Origin: an uncultured Oscillospiraceae bacterium
GTDB lineage: Bacteria; Bacillota; Clostridia; Oscillospirales; Oscillospiraceae
Length of the DNA: 64,000 bases
Direction: 5' to 3'
Assembly: GCA_934589525.1 (NCBI GenBank)
Contig: CAKTOB010000003.1
Location: forward strand, 47,619 to 111,618
Numbering within the stretch: the stretch's first letter is position 1; every line of letters begins with the position of its first letter. This document shows positions 7,302-14,848 of the stretch, one piece after another. Position numbers and translations under genes: made by a program. The notes under the pieces are model-generated. The model saw only the letters and a program-made list of their open reading frames with translations. It had not been told where the DNA came from and ran no database searches.

Positions 7302-9110
7302 TTAAAACTCCTTCCCCTCCTGATAATACCGGCTTTGGACTTCAAAAAGCTGGGCGTATGCCCCACCCAAGGCCAGCAGGCTTTCGTGGGTGCCCTCCTC
7401 CCGGATGTCCCCATCGGCAAGGAAAATGATGCGGTCACAGAACCTGGTGGAGGCCAGACGGTGGGAAATAAAGACAGAGGTTTTCCCGGCGGTCATGGCA
7501 CCGTACTTCTCATAAATGTCATTTTCCGCCAGGGGGTCCAGGGCCGCCGTCGGTTCGTCCAGCAGCAGAATGGGGCCGCCCTTGTATAAGGCCCGGGCCA
7601 ACATCAGCCGCTGGGTCTGGCCGCCGGAAAACAGCACCCCGTCTAAATACACATCCCGGCCCATGTGGGTCTGCAAGCCCTGGGGGAGCTTCTCAATGAA
7701 CGCAGTAAGACCCGCCTTTTGGACGCAATCCGCAATGCGCGCAGGGTCAATGCCGTCTCTTCTTTGGGCGATTTGCTCCGCTACGGTCACATCCAGCAGG
7801 GAGAATTCCTGGAAAACCGCGCTGAACAGGGCATAATACTGCTTCCGGTTCAAGGCCCGGATGTCCTGGCCGTTCAGCAGCACCACCCCTTGGGTGGGGT
7901 CTAACAGGCCGCACAGAAGCTTTACCAGAGTGGTTTTACCGGCACCGTTCAGGCCCACAATGGCAAGCTTCTCCCCGGGGTGGACCGTCAGGGTCAAATT
8001 GTGAATGGTGTCTTTCTCCGCCCCGGGGTAGCGGTAGGAGACGTTCTGAAGCCGCAGCTCATATTCATTCGCCTTGGGAACATCCGCCCCATCGGCAAAG
8101 TGAAAGGGTTCCGGGTAGTCCAGAAATTCCCGGACACAGGAAATATCCAGACTTTCCTTGTGCAGGGTACTCAGCTCTTTGAGAATGCCCATTACCCATT
8201 GGGTAAAGGTGGATACCGCCGTAAAGTACAGCAAGAATTTTGGCACGCTGAGGCCCTCCCCCAGGGCCATGTGAATGAGATACACATAGGCAATGCCGTT
8301 GCGGGCCATGGTCAGCAGGACCTCTGTCAGGTCTGCCAGCACCTCTGCCCGCTCACAACGGAGGCTGAAATCCAGGTACAAATCATGAATCTGGTCCAGC
8401 AGTTCTTTCAGCCAGTTTTGCAGGCCAAAAATGCGAATATCCTTGGCAAGCTCCAGAGATTCCGCCTTGTTGCGGATGTACCGCTTCTTCTGGAAGTAGG
8501 TTTCTTCCTCCTCCCGGTGCTGATAACGCCAGTTATTGGCGTGTCTGGAAACCAGGTAGCCCAAAACGCAGGTAAAAATAACCACCAGCAGGAGAACCGG
8601 ATCTATCCGGGACAGAATGGTCAGGTATACCAAAAAGCCTCCGATGTTTTTCAGCAGCATGGTCAGGGTCTGCCAGATATGCTCCGTGGCCTCATTGTTT
8701 CCCTGGCAGCTCTGGTATGCCTTGGACCGAAGCTTTGTAAATGCTTCGCTGAGTGTATTGGGATAGGAGGTTTCATTGCACTTGGCCGCCACCTTTCCGA
8801 TGATGGCGGAGCGGACATCCACCCTGGCAAACATGGTGTTTTCCTGGATGTACGCCATGGCCCCCCGGATCAGGAACAGGGCGGCGGTAAAGCCCCCGAT
8901 GGTCCCAAGCAATTGGAGGACGGACACCCGCCGCTCCACCTGGGCCAGCACCTGCGGCGCAATATACAGCTGCACCACATTCAGAAGCACTTCCAGTGTG
9001 GCCGTCAGCAAACAAAACAGCAATGTGCGTTTTCTGCTGCCCCAGGCGGTTTTGATCATCCAGAGTACATTTTGAAGGACACTGTATTTAGGTTCCTTGT
9101 TTTCATTCAT
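7302..9110 (-). CDS. ABC half-transporter, permease fused to ATPase (first of pair)
   Basis: 602 residues with a membrane domain of about six helices, then the ATPase. Walker A is GLNGAGKTT, the signature is FSGGQTQR, Walker B is ILLLDEPTAALDP and the H loop is ISHRLASTR. GAGG and GAGGAAAC precede the ATG at 9110. Both subunits of the pair keep full ATPase motifs. An intrinsic terminator stands between this gene and the two-component genes upstream, so its expression may depend on read-through or a separate promoter. Export of a peptide-like compound is inferred from family and context. Confidence 0.92.
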   Translation of the reverse strand: MNENKEPKYSVLQNVLWMIKTAWGSRKRTLLFCLLTATLEVLLNVVQLYIAPQVLAQVERRVSVLQLLGTIGGFTAALFLIRGAMAYIQENTMFARVDVRSAIIGKVAAKCNETSYPNTLSEAFTKLRSKAYQSCQGNNEATEHIWQTLTMLLKNIGGFLVYLTILSRIDPVLLLVVIFTCVLGYLVSRHANNWRYQHREEEETYFQKKRYIRNKAESLELAKDIRIFGLQNWLKELLDQIHDLYLDFSLRCERAEVLADLTEVLLTMARNGIAYVYLIHMALGEGLSVPKFLLYFTAVSTFTQWVMGILKELSTLHKESLDISCVREFLDYPEPFHFADGADVPKANEYELRLQNVSYRYPGAEKDTIHNLTLTVHPGEKLAIVGLNGAGKTTLVKLLCGLLDPTQGVVLLNGQDIRALNRKQYYALFSAVFQEFSLLDVTVAEQIAQRRDGIDPARIADCVQKAGLTAFIEKLPQGLQTHMGRDVYLDGVLFSGGQTQRLMLARALYKGGPILLLDEPTAALDPLAENDIYEKYGAMTAGKTSVFISHRLASTRFCDRIIFLADGDIREEGTHESLLALGGAYAQLFEVQSRYYQEGKEF

Positions 9111-9141
9111 GTTTCCTCACCTCGCAAGCATACTCTATCAC

Positions 9142-9174
9142 AAAAATTCGTCCCCGGAGCAATCTGGGGACGAA
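9142..9174 (-). terminator. Intrinsic terminator between the two-component and ABC genes
   Basis: Perfect 9-bp stem TTCGTCCCC/GGGGACGAA with a 10-base loop. On the minus strand it is followed by TTTTTGTG. It lies 33 bases beyond the kinase stop and about 30 bases before the ABC start codon. Confidence 0.8.
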
Positions 9175-9206
9175 CGGTTCTTTTGGGGGGATGAATTGCA
9201 AAGGCC

Positions 9207-9869
9207 TTACACCTGGGGCAGAAGTATTTCTGTTGTAAAGGCGCCGTCTTCACTGTTACGGCTGATGTAGCCCTCCAGCCGCGCCACAATGGCATCGATG
9301 CGGACCAGGCCAAAGCCGTGTCCCGCCCCCTTGGTGCTGCGGAAAAGTGTTCCCTCTTTGGGAAGCTTCTTTCCGGCGGTAAAATTGGTAAAGGAGATGT
9401 AGAGTTGGGTGTTTTTCATATCCATATACACCCGAATGCGCCGCTTCTCCTCCGGCAGCTTCATGCTGGCCTCAATGGCATTGTCAAAGAGGTTGCCGAT
9501 GATGCAGCACAAATCGATTTCCGAGGAGCGAAGCTTCACCGGGATATGGGCATCCGCCACCACCTCAATGCCCTTGGCCTTTGCCAGGGAGATTTTGGAA
9601 TTCAGAATGGCATCGGTCATGGGGTTGCCGGTTTTGATCACCGTATCCACGGTGGTCAGGTCCTGGTCCAGCAAGTCCAAATAATGGCAGATGGCCTGCC
9701 AATCTCCCTGGGCGGCATAGGCTTTCATGGTCTGGATGTGGTTGCGGTAATCGTGCCGCCAGCCGCGGATCTGGCGGTACATATTGTCCACCTCCCGGTA
9801 ATGGGTCTCGATCAGCTCCTGCTGATAGGCGGCGAGCTGCCGCTGGATTCTTTTGTTGAACAGTCCCAT
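9207..9869 (-). CDS. Soluble GHKL-type sensor histidine kinase (LytTR partner)
   Basis: 220 residues, far shorter than AgrC/VirS-type kinases because the N-terminal membrane sensor is missing; no hydrophobic segment is present. The phospho-acceptor box is WRHDYRNHIQ (about residue 38), the N box is IGNLFDNAIEA and the ATP lid GHGFGLVRI is present. It starts 5 bases after the response regulator stop and so is co-transcribed with it. It may sense a cytoplasmic signal or receive one from the ABC transporter, as known for transporter-coupled systems; that is inference. Confidence 0.88.
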   Translation of the reverse strand: MGLFNKRIQRQLAAYQQELIETHYREVDNMYRQIRGWRHDYRNHIQTMKAYAAQGDWQAICHYLDLLDQDLTTVDTVIKTGNPMTDAILNSKISLAKAKGIEVVADAHIPVKLRSSEIDLCCIIGNLFDNAIEASMKLPEEKRRIRVYMDMKNTQLYISFTNFTAGKKLPKEGTLFRSTKGAGHGFGLVRIDAIVARLEGYISRNSEDGAFTTEILLPQV

Positions 9870-9874
9870 AGCGC

Positions 9875-10573
9875 TTACCCCATTTGAATGATGGCCCGGT
9901 TCACGCCCTCATAGGCCCCCCGGGGCAGGGGCAGGGCGGTGCCGTCATTGAGTTTGATTTCTGTTTTGGTGACCCGGCTGATTCGTGTCAGGTTGACGAT
10001 GGCGGAGCGTCCCACACGGTAAAACCGGTCGTCCAGCTGTTTTTCCAGCTCCCCCAGGGTCATTTTCACGGTCACATCCCGGCGGCCATGGAGGGTCACA
10101 TAGTTCCCGGATACATCTGCGTAGCGAATTTCATAAATGGGAATACGCTCCATTTCCCCGCCTATGGCAAAGGTCAATACCTTTTCGTTCTTGGAAAGCT
10201 TGGCGGCCGCCCGGTCCAGCACGGACCGGAGCTTTTCTTCCTTCACGGGCTTTACCAGATAGTGCAGCGCCGCCACCTCGTAGCCCTCGGAAATGTAATC
10301 GGAGTAGCCGGTGATGAAAACGATTTGAACCGTATCGTTGTCCCCGCGGAGCTTCTTGGCCATGGTCACGCCGTCCATGGCCCCCATTTCAATGTCCAGC
10401 AGGAGGATGTCATAGTCACGTTCCTGGGCATAGTGAAACAGAAAGCTTTCGGCAGAGGGAAAGAGGTCTGTCTTTATTTCATGAGAGGACGCGGCGGCCC
10501 AGCCCTTTACCATATTCAAAACATACTGCCGGTCCCCGTCAGAGTCGTCACAGATGGCAATTTTATACTTCAT
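9875..10573 (-). CDS. LytTR-family response regulator
   Basis: 232 residues. The receiver domain opens KIAICDDSDGDRQ, with the phosphorylated aspartate in YDILLLDIEMGAMDG. The C-terminal LytTR DNA-binding domain covers about residues 135-230, including IRYADVSGNYVTLH and FYRVGRSAIVNLT. GGGAGGGAGCC precedes the ATG. Paired with the kinase downstream and probably controls the ABC genes. The upstream edge of its leader is copy 2 of the palindromic element, only 20 bases from the start codon, so its promoter lies in or beyond that element. Confidence 0.92.
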   Translation of the reverse strand: MKYKIAICDDSDGDRQYVLNMVKGWAAASSHEIKTDLFPSAESFLFHYAQERDYDILLLDIEMGAMDGVTMAKKLRGDNDTVQIVFITGYSDYISEGYEVAALHYLVKPVKEEKLRSVLDRAAAKLSKNEKVLTFAIGGEMERIPIYEIRYADVSGNYVTLHGRRDVTVKMTLGELEKQLDDRFYRVGRSAIVNLTRISRVTKTEIKLNDGTALPLPRGAYEGVNRAIIQMG

Positions 10574-10593
10574 GTTCGGCTCCCTCCCGCCTA

Positions 10594-10756
10594 GGGAAGC
10601 TCTGATTAAATCGGCAAGAGCTGACGGCGAAAGATTTTGGCTCCAGGCAAGGTTTGGAAAATGAGGGAATACTTTGTGTATTTCCCATTTTTCAAACCGA
10701 AGTCTGGGGGCAAAAGATTCGCCGCTCAGCCGCAGACGATTTATTCAGAGTTTCCC
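10594..10756. mobile_element. 163-bp palindromic MITE-like element, copy 2
   Basis: Same length and orientation as the copy at 5278-5440 and, by eye, four substitutions. The terminal inverted repeats again match at 18 of 20 bases. It sits 20 bases upstream of the response regulator start codon, so the two copies enclose the regulator-kinase-ABC block almost exactly. No transposase is present, so it would depend on one elsewhere in the genome. Confidence 0.8.
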
Positions 10757-10843
10757 TTTATCAAAATCAGAAACAATATATCATAAAAACCCTGTTTTTT
10801 CCAGAGGGTCTTCCAGAAAGAAACAGGCAATCGGATTTTTATT

Positions 10844-10876
10844 CAAAAAAATCCCGCAGGAAAAATCCTGCGGGAT
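10844..10876 (-). terminator. Intrinsic terminator of the aldolase gene
   Basis: 11-bp stem ATCCCGCAGGA/TCCTGCGGGAT with a 4-base loop. On the minus strand it is followed by six T. It lies 15 bases after the aldolase stop codon. Confidence 0.9.
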
Positions 10877-10890
10877 GATAGGGTTGCAAG

Positions 10891-11859
10891 TTAGGCCTTG
10901 CCGTCGGAGCCCAGAACGTGAACGATCTTGTGGGCCACCATGTCCTTCACAGCCTGACGAGCGGGCTTCAGGTACTGGCGGGGATCGAAGTGGTCGGGAT
11001 GCTCGGCAAAGTACTTCCGGATATTGCCGGTCATGGCCAGACGAATGTCGGAGTCGATGTTGATCTTGCAGACAGCCAGCTTTGCAGCCTCACGCAGCTG
11101 ATCCTCGGGGATGCCGATGGCGTCGGGCATGTTGCCGCCGTAGGTATTGACCATCTTCACGAATTCCTGGGGAACGGAAGAGGAGCCGTGCAGAACGATG
11201 GGGAAGCCGGGCAGACGCTTGATGCACTCTCTCAGAACGTCGAAACGCAGGGGAGGGGGAACCAGGACGCCGTCAGCATTCCGGGTGCACTGGGAAGCCT
11301 TGAACTTGTAAGCGCCGTGGCTGGTGCCGATGGCGATGGCCAGGGAGTCACAGCCGGTACGGGAAACAAACTCTTCCACTTCCTCGGGATGGGTGTAGCT
11401 TTCCTTGCCGTGTTCCACGGCAACTTCGTCTTCCACGCCGGCCAGGGTGCCCAGCTCGGCCTCGACCACAACGCCGTGGTCATGGGCGTACTCGACGACC
11501 TGCTTGGTCAGGGCGATGTTCTCCTCAAAGGACTTGGAGGAGGCATCGATCATAACGGAGGTAAAGCCACCGTCGATGCAGTTCTTGCACAGCTCAAAGC
11601 TGTCGCCATGGTCCAGGTGCAGGGCAATGGGAATTTCGGGGTTTTCAATGACAGCGGCCTCCACCAGCTTCACAAGGTAGGTGTGGTTGGCATAGGCACG
11701 GGCGCCCTTGGAAACCTGCAGGATGACGGGAGACTTCAGCTCGCCGGCAGCCTCAGTGATGCCCTGAACGATCTCCATGTTGTTGACGTTGAAAGCGCCG
11801 ATGGCGTAACCGCCGTCATAAGCCTTCTTAAACATTTCGGTTGTTGTTACAAGAGCCAT
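10891..11859 (-). CDS. fba: Class II fructose-1,6-bisphosphate aldolase
   Basis: 322 residues. Cleaves fructose 1,6-bisphosphate to glyceraldehyde 3-phosphate and dihydroxyacetone phosphate. Zinc-site and catalytic segments of the class II family are present: ALHLDHGDSFE, GTSHGAYKF and IVLHGSSSVP. The start is the ATG at 11859 (MALVTTTEMF), with GAAAGGA upstream; the longer frame reads into the leader. Codon use is strongly biased, as expected for a highly expressed gene. It has its own promoter and terminator and is divergent from the phosphofructokinase gene. Confidence 0.96.
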   Translation of the reverse strand: MALVTTTEMFKKAYDGGYAIGAFNVNNMEIVQGITEAAGELKSPVILQVSKGARAYANHTYLVKLVEAAVIENPEIPIALHLDHGDSFELCKNCIDGGFTSVMIDASSKSFEENIALTKQVVEYAHDHGVVVEAELGTLAGVEDEVAVEHGKESYTHPEEVEEFVSRTGCDSLAIAIGTSHGAYKFKASQCTRNADGVLVPPPLRFDVLRECIKRLPGFPIVLHGSSSVPQEFVKMVNTYGGNMPDAIGIPEDQLREAAKLAVCKINIDSDIRLAMTGNIRKYFAEHPDHFDPRQYLKPARQAVKDMVAHKIVHVLGSDGKA

Positions 11860-11913
11860 TGGAATCATTCCTTTCATATATAGAGGGCCGGGGCCCTCCG
11901 GTGTTCCGTGAAC

Positions 11914-11941
11914 ATTATACCACATTTTCAAAAGATTTCAA
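11914..11941 (-). promoter_or_regulatory. Promoter of fba
   Basis: Minus strand TTGAAA, 16-base spacer, TATAAT. The leader downstream contains the inverted repeat GAGGGCC/GGCCCTC, which may form a short hairpin. Confidence 0.8.
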
Positions 11942-11950
11942 TAATAATAT

Positions 11951-11979
11951 TTGCCAAACCAATCCTTTCATGCTATAAT
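11951..11979 (+). promoter_or_regulatory. Promoter of the PPi-phosphofructokinase gene
   Basis: TTGCCA, 17-base spacer, TATAAT. It is back to back with the fba promoter: the two -35 boxes lie only 9 bases apart. Confidence 0.85.
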
Positions 11980-12060
11980 GTGGAACGTATGGGTTTTTAA
12001 GGACCCATTTATGGCACATTCCACAAATTTTTTATGAATTCCTATCTGGAGGTAACGCAA

Positions 12061-13305
12061 ATGTCTGAAAAAAATCTGGTAGGTTCCCTGATCATCGGTC
12101 AGTCCGGCGGTCCTTCTTCCGTCATCAACTGCTCCGCCTACGGTGTTATCAAGACCGGTCTGGAGAACCCCAACATCACCAAGGTTTACGGCGCTTTCCA
12201 CGGCATCAAGGGCGTTCTGAACGACCAGCTGATGATCATGGACGAGGAGGACCCCAAGGAGCTGGCCAATATGATGCACACTCCTTCCTCCGCCCTGGGC
12301 TCCTGCCGGTATAAGATCGCCGATCCCGACGTAGACGATACCGACTACAAGCGCATCCTGGAGATCTTCAAGAAGTACAACGTCCGCTACTTCTTCTACA
12401 ACGGCGGCAACGACTCCATGGATACCTGCAATAAGATCTCCAAGTACATGGCCAAGGTTGGCTATGAGTGCCGGGTCATGGGCGTGCCCAAGACCATCGA
12501 CAACGACCTGGCCGGTACCGACCACTGCCCCGGCTTTGCTTCCGCCGCCAAGTACATCGCCACCTCCTTCATGGAAGTTTCCCGTGACAGCAAGGTCTAC
12601 GACACCGGCATGGTGACCATCGTGGAGTGCATGGGCCGTCACGCCGGCTGGCTGACCGCCGCTGCTGCCCTGGCCGGCATCAAAAACGACGGTCCTGACC
12701 TGGTTTACCTGCCTGAGGTAGACTTCGACATGGACAAGTTCCTGGCCGATGTGAAGCGGATCTACGCCGAGAAGAAGAACTGCCTGGTTGCCGTTTCCGA
12801 GGGCATCCACTACGCCGACGGCACCTTCGTTTCCGAGGCCAAGACCTCCGGCACCGACGGCTTCGGCCACGCCCAGCTGGGCGGTCTGGCTGCCAGACTG
12901 GCAGACGTTGTGAAGGCCGCTACCGGCGCCAAGGTCCGTCCCATCGAGCTGAGCCTGCTGCAGCGCTGCGCTGCCCACTGCGCCTCCGGCACCGATATGG
13001 CCGAGTCCTTCATGTCCGGCAAGGTGGCTGTAGAGTCCGCCGTCTCCGGCATCACCGACAAGATGGTAGGCTTCGAGTGCACCCGTGACGCTAATGGCTA
13101 CCACTGCGAGCCCAAGCTCTTTGACCTGAGTTTGGTTGCCAACACCGAGAAGAAGGTTCCCCTGGAGTGGATCAACGCCGAAGGCAACGGCGTGAACCAG
13201 GGCTTCATTGACTACTGCCTGCCCCTCATCCAGGGCGAGACCGACATGGTCAAGGAAGACGGCCTGCCCCGTTTTGTTCACCTGAAGAGAGTTTTCGCCA
13301 AGTAA
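12061..13305 (+). CDS. pfp: Pyrophosphate-dependent 6-phosphofructokinase
   Basis: 414 residues. Phosphorylates fructose 6-phosphate, probably with pyrophosphate. Donor choice is read from GGND followed by PKTIDND: ATP enzymes have a glycine at the second position of GGDG and a glycine in place of the lysine, while PPi enzymes have D and K as here. MGRHAGW and the PGFASAAK motif are also present. The start is the ATG at 12061, with GGAGG 8 bases upstream; an ATG nine codons earlier has no ribosome binding site. Codon bias suggests high expression. Confidence 0.92.
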   Translation: MSEKNLVGSLIIGQSGGPSSVINCSAYGVIKTGLENPNITKVYGAFHGIKGVLNDQLMIMDEEDPKELANMMHTPSSALGSCRYKIADPDVDDTDYKRILEIFKKYNVRYFFYNGGNDSMDTCNKISKYMAKVGYECRVMGVPKTIDNDLAGTDHCPGFASAAKYIATSFMEVSRDSKVYDTGMVTIVECMGRHAGWLTAAAALAGIKNDGPDLVYLPEVDFDMDKFLADVKRIYAEKKNCLVAVSEGIHYADGTFVSEAKTSGTDGFGHAQLGGLAARLADVVKAATGAKVRPIELSLLQRCAAHCASGTDMAESFMSGKVAVESAVSGITDKMVGFECTRDANGYHCEPKLFDLSLVANTEKKVPLEWINAEGNGVNQGFIDYCLPLIQGETDMVKEDGLPRFVHLKRVFAK

Positions 13306-13312
13306 AAAATCC

Positions 13313-13344
13313 CGGCGCGCCGCAAATGCGACGCGCCGATTTTT
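13313..13344 (+). terminator. Intrinsic terminator of the phosphofructokinase gene
   Basis: 7-bp outer stem CGGCGCG/CGCGCCG followed by ATTTTTC, 8 bases after the stop codon. Confidence 0.75.
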
Positions 13345-13432
13345 CATACAAAATGCAGGAAAATATCCAACGAAACAAAGTTTCTTAAAATGAACAAACG
13401 TGCAATAGTCCTGTTTTTTCCGCTATAAAAAG

Positions 13433-13457
13433 CACCCGGAAAAACCGGGTGTTTTTT
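13433..13457. terminator. Bidirectional terminator, pfp / tetR-type gene
   Basis: Perfect 7-bp stem CACCCGG/CCGGGTG with an A5 loop. Six T follow on the plus strand and CTTTTTATA on the minus strand. It lies just past the TetR-type stop codon. Confidence 0.85.
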
Positions 13458-13458
13458 G

Positions 13459-14019
13459 TTATTCTGCTCGGAAGGACGTAAGGGTCTGCATGATTTTATC
13501 CGTCAGAAAATCTGCCAGAATCTCCGGATTCTGGATCATACCGCCCATAAACCAGTATCGTACCAGTTCCAAAACGCCACAAACGCAGAAGATACTGCGA
13601 TTATTGTAGTCATTTTGGGTCACCTGGCCATGATAACGGGAATAATGCTCCAGAGCCAGGTCAATAGACTGATTGCGAATCTTATCGAATATATCTTCCC
13701 GGAACCCGGCGGAAGAGAGCGCCAGGAACATTTCCCGGTTTTCCCGCAGATAATTGAGCTGTTCCAGAATTCTCTTCCGGCACTGTGCCCCATCCTCCAC
13801 GGGATCGCTCCACAAAACCCCATTGAGGATCTTGTTTTCCATCTCGTTTTTTAACTGTGTGGTGTTTTTGTAGTTCCGATAGAAGGTTGAGCGATTGATT
13901 CCTGCCTTTTCACATATCTGTGCAGGTGTAATGTCACTAAAGCCCTTCTCCTGGAGCAGCTCGACAAGAGCTGCCGATAATTTTTGTTTTGTTTTCCGAA
14001 CGCGTGCATCCTCTGCCAT
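13459..14019 (-). CDS. TetR-family transcriptional regulator
   Basis: 186 residues. The N-terminal helix-turn-helix is DITPAQICEKAGINRSTFYR. The C-terminal ligand/dimer domain is helical with a tail resembling the TetR_C_7 group, which includes DhaS-like regulators. The start is the ATG at 14019, with GGGGAG 8 bases upstream; an in-frame ATG five codons earlier has no such site. Target unknown. It is divergent from the deacylase/amidohydrolase genes, which are possible targets. Confidence 0.87.
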   Translation of the reverse strand: MAEDARVRKTKQKLSAALVELLQEKGFSDITPAQICEKAGINRSTFYRNYKNTTQLKNEMENKILNGVLWSDPVEDGAQCRKRILEQLNYLRENREMFLALSSAGFREDIFDKIRNQSIDLALEHYSRYHGQVTQNDYNNRSIFCVCGVLELVRYWFMGGMIQNPEILADFLTDKIMQTLTSFRAE

Positions 14020-14051
14020 AAGACCGCTCCCCATTCATTTAATCTTGCCGT

Positions 14052-14080
14052 ATTATAGCATTATATTTCAAAAAAATCAA
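14052..14080 (-). promoter_or_regulatory. Promoter of the TetR-type gene
   Basis: Minus strand TTGATT, 17-base spacer, TATAAT, in an AT-rich intergenic region. Confidence 0.75.
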
Positions 14081-14181
14081 CTATCTAACATAAATTTTTT
14101 ATTTTACTTTGTGTTCATAATTTCGTATAATATGCAACTTTTCATCATAGATCACCTATTTGAAGGTTTTCCAAAAAAGTA

Positions 14182-14209
14182 TTGCATCTTTATCAAAAAA
14201 TGCTATAAT
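14182..14209 (+). promoter_or_regulatory. Promoter of the deacylase operon
   Basis: TTGCAT, 16-base spacer, TATAAT, 38 bases upstream of the deacylase ATG. A second TATAAT lies at 14126-14131 with a weak upstream box. Confidence 0.75.
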
Positions 14210-14247
14210 TATTCCATCCTACCCATGCAAAAAAGGAAGTTTTTAGA

Positions 14248-14832
14248 ATGGATGTTTCTTTTTCTTCAGGCAGGCAGCCCAGAGAGCTGCGAACCTATGA
14301 TTTTCTGGACCGACTGTCCATTCCCTATACCCGCATCGATCATCCTGCGGCCATGACCATGGAAGCCTGCCGGGAGGTGGACCGGGCCCTGGGCGTACAC
14401 ATGTGTAAAAATCTATTTTTATGCAATCGGCAGCAAACGGTCTTCTATCTGCTGCTGATGCCCGGCGACAAAAAGTTCAAAACAAAAATGCTGTCTGCGC
14501 AGCTGGGCTGCTCCCGACTCTCCTTTGCAGACGAATGCCACATGGAGGCCCTGCTGGACATTCACCCGGGCTCCGTCAGCGTGATGGGGCTGATGAACGA
14601 CAAGGAAAACCGGGTCCGGCTGCTGATCGACCGGGACCTGACCCAGGAAGCCTTTCTGGGCTGCCACCCCTGCGTCAATACCTCCAGCCTGCGGCTGTCT
14701 ATGTCGGACCTGCTTCAGAAGTTTCTCCCGGCTGTGGGCCACGAGTACCGTCTGGTGGACCTGCCGGAGGACGATCAGGAAATCCCCTGCCCTTCCGCCG
14801 GGACTGTCGGCGGGAGCGGTATCCAAAAATAA
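14248..14832 (+). CDS. YbaK/ProX-type aminoacyl-tRNA deacylase
   Basis: 194 residues of the prolyl-tRNA synthetase-associated domain family (PrdX/ProXp). Family members hydrolyse misacylated Ala-tRNA(Pro) or related tRNAs in trans. Family features seen are the opening YDFLDRLSIPYTRIDHP, the lysine segment KNLFLCN, GDKKFKTK and the late GCHPCVNTSSLRLS. The C-terminal 20 residues are polar and outside the domain. It is followed after 16 bases by an amidohydrolase and probably shares its transcript. Confidence 0.88.
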   Translation: MDVSFSSGRQPRELRTYDFLDRLSIPYTRIDHPAAMTMEACREVDRALGVHMCKNLFLCNRQQTVFYLLLMPGDKKFKTKMLSAQLGCSRLSFADECHMEALLDIHPGSVSVMGLMNDKENRVRLLIDRDLTQEAFLGCHPCVNTSSLRLSMSDLLQKFLPAVGHEYRLVDLPEDDQEIPCPSAGTVGGSGIQK

Positions 14833-14848
14833 AAAGGAGGCCTTCTCT

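Noticed and set aside
11968..13347. 459-codon open frame on the minus strand
   Set aside because: Antisense shadow of the strongly codon-biased phosphofructokinase gene.
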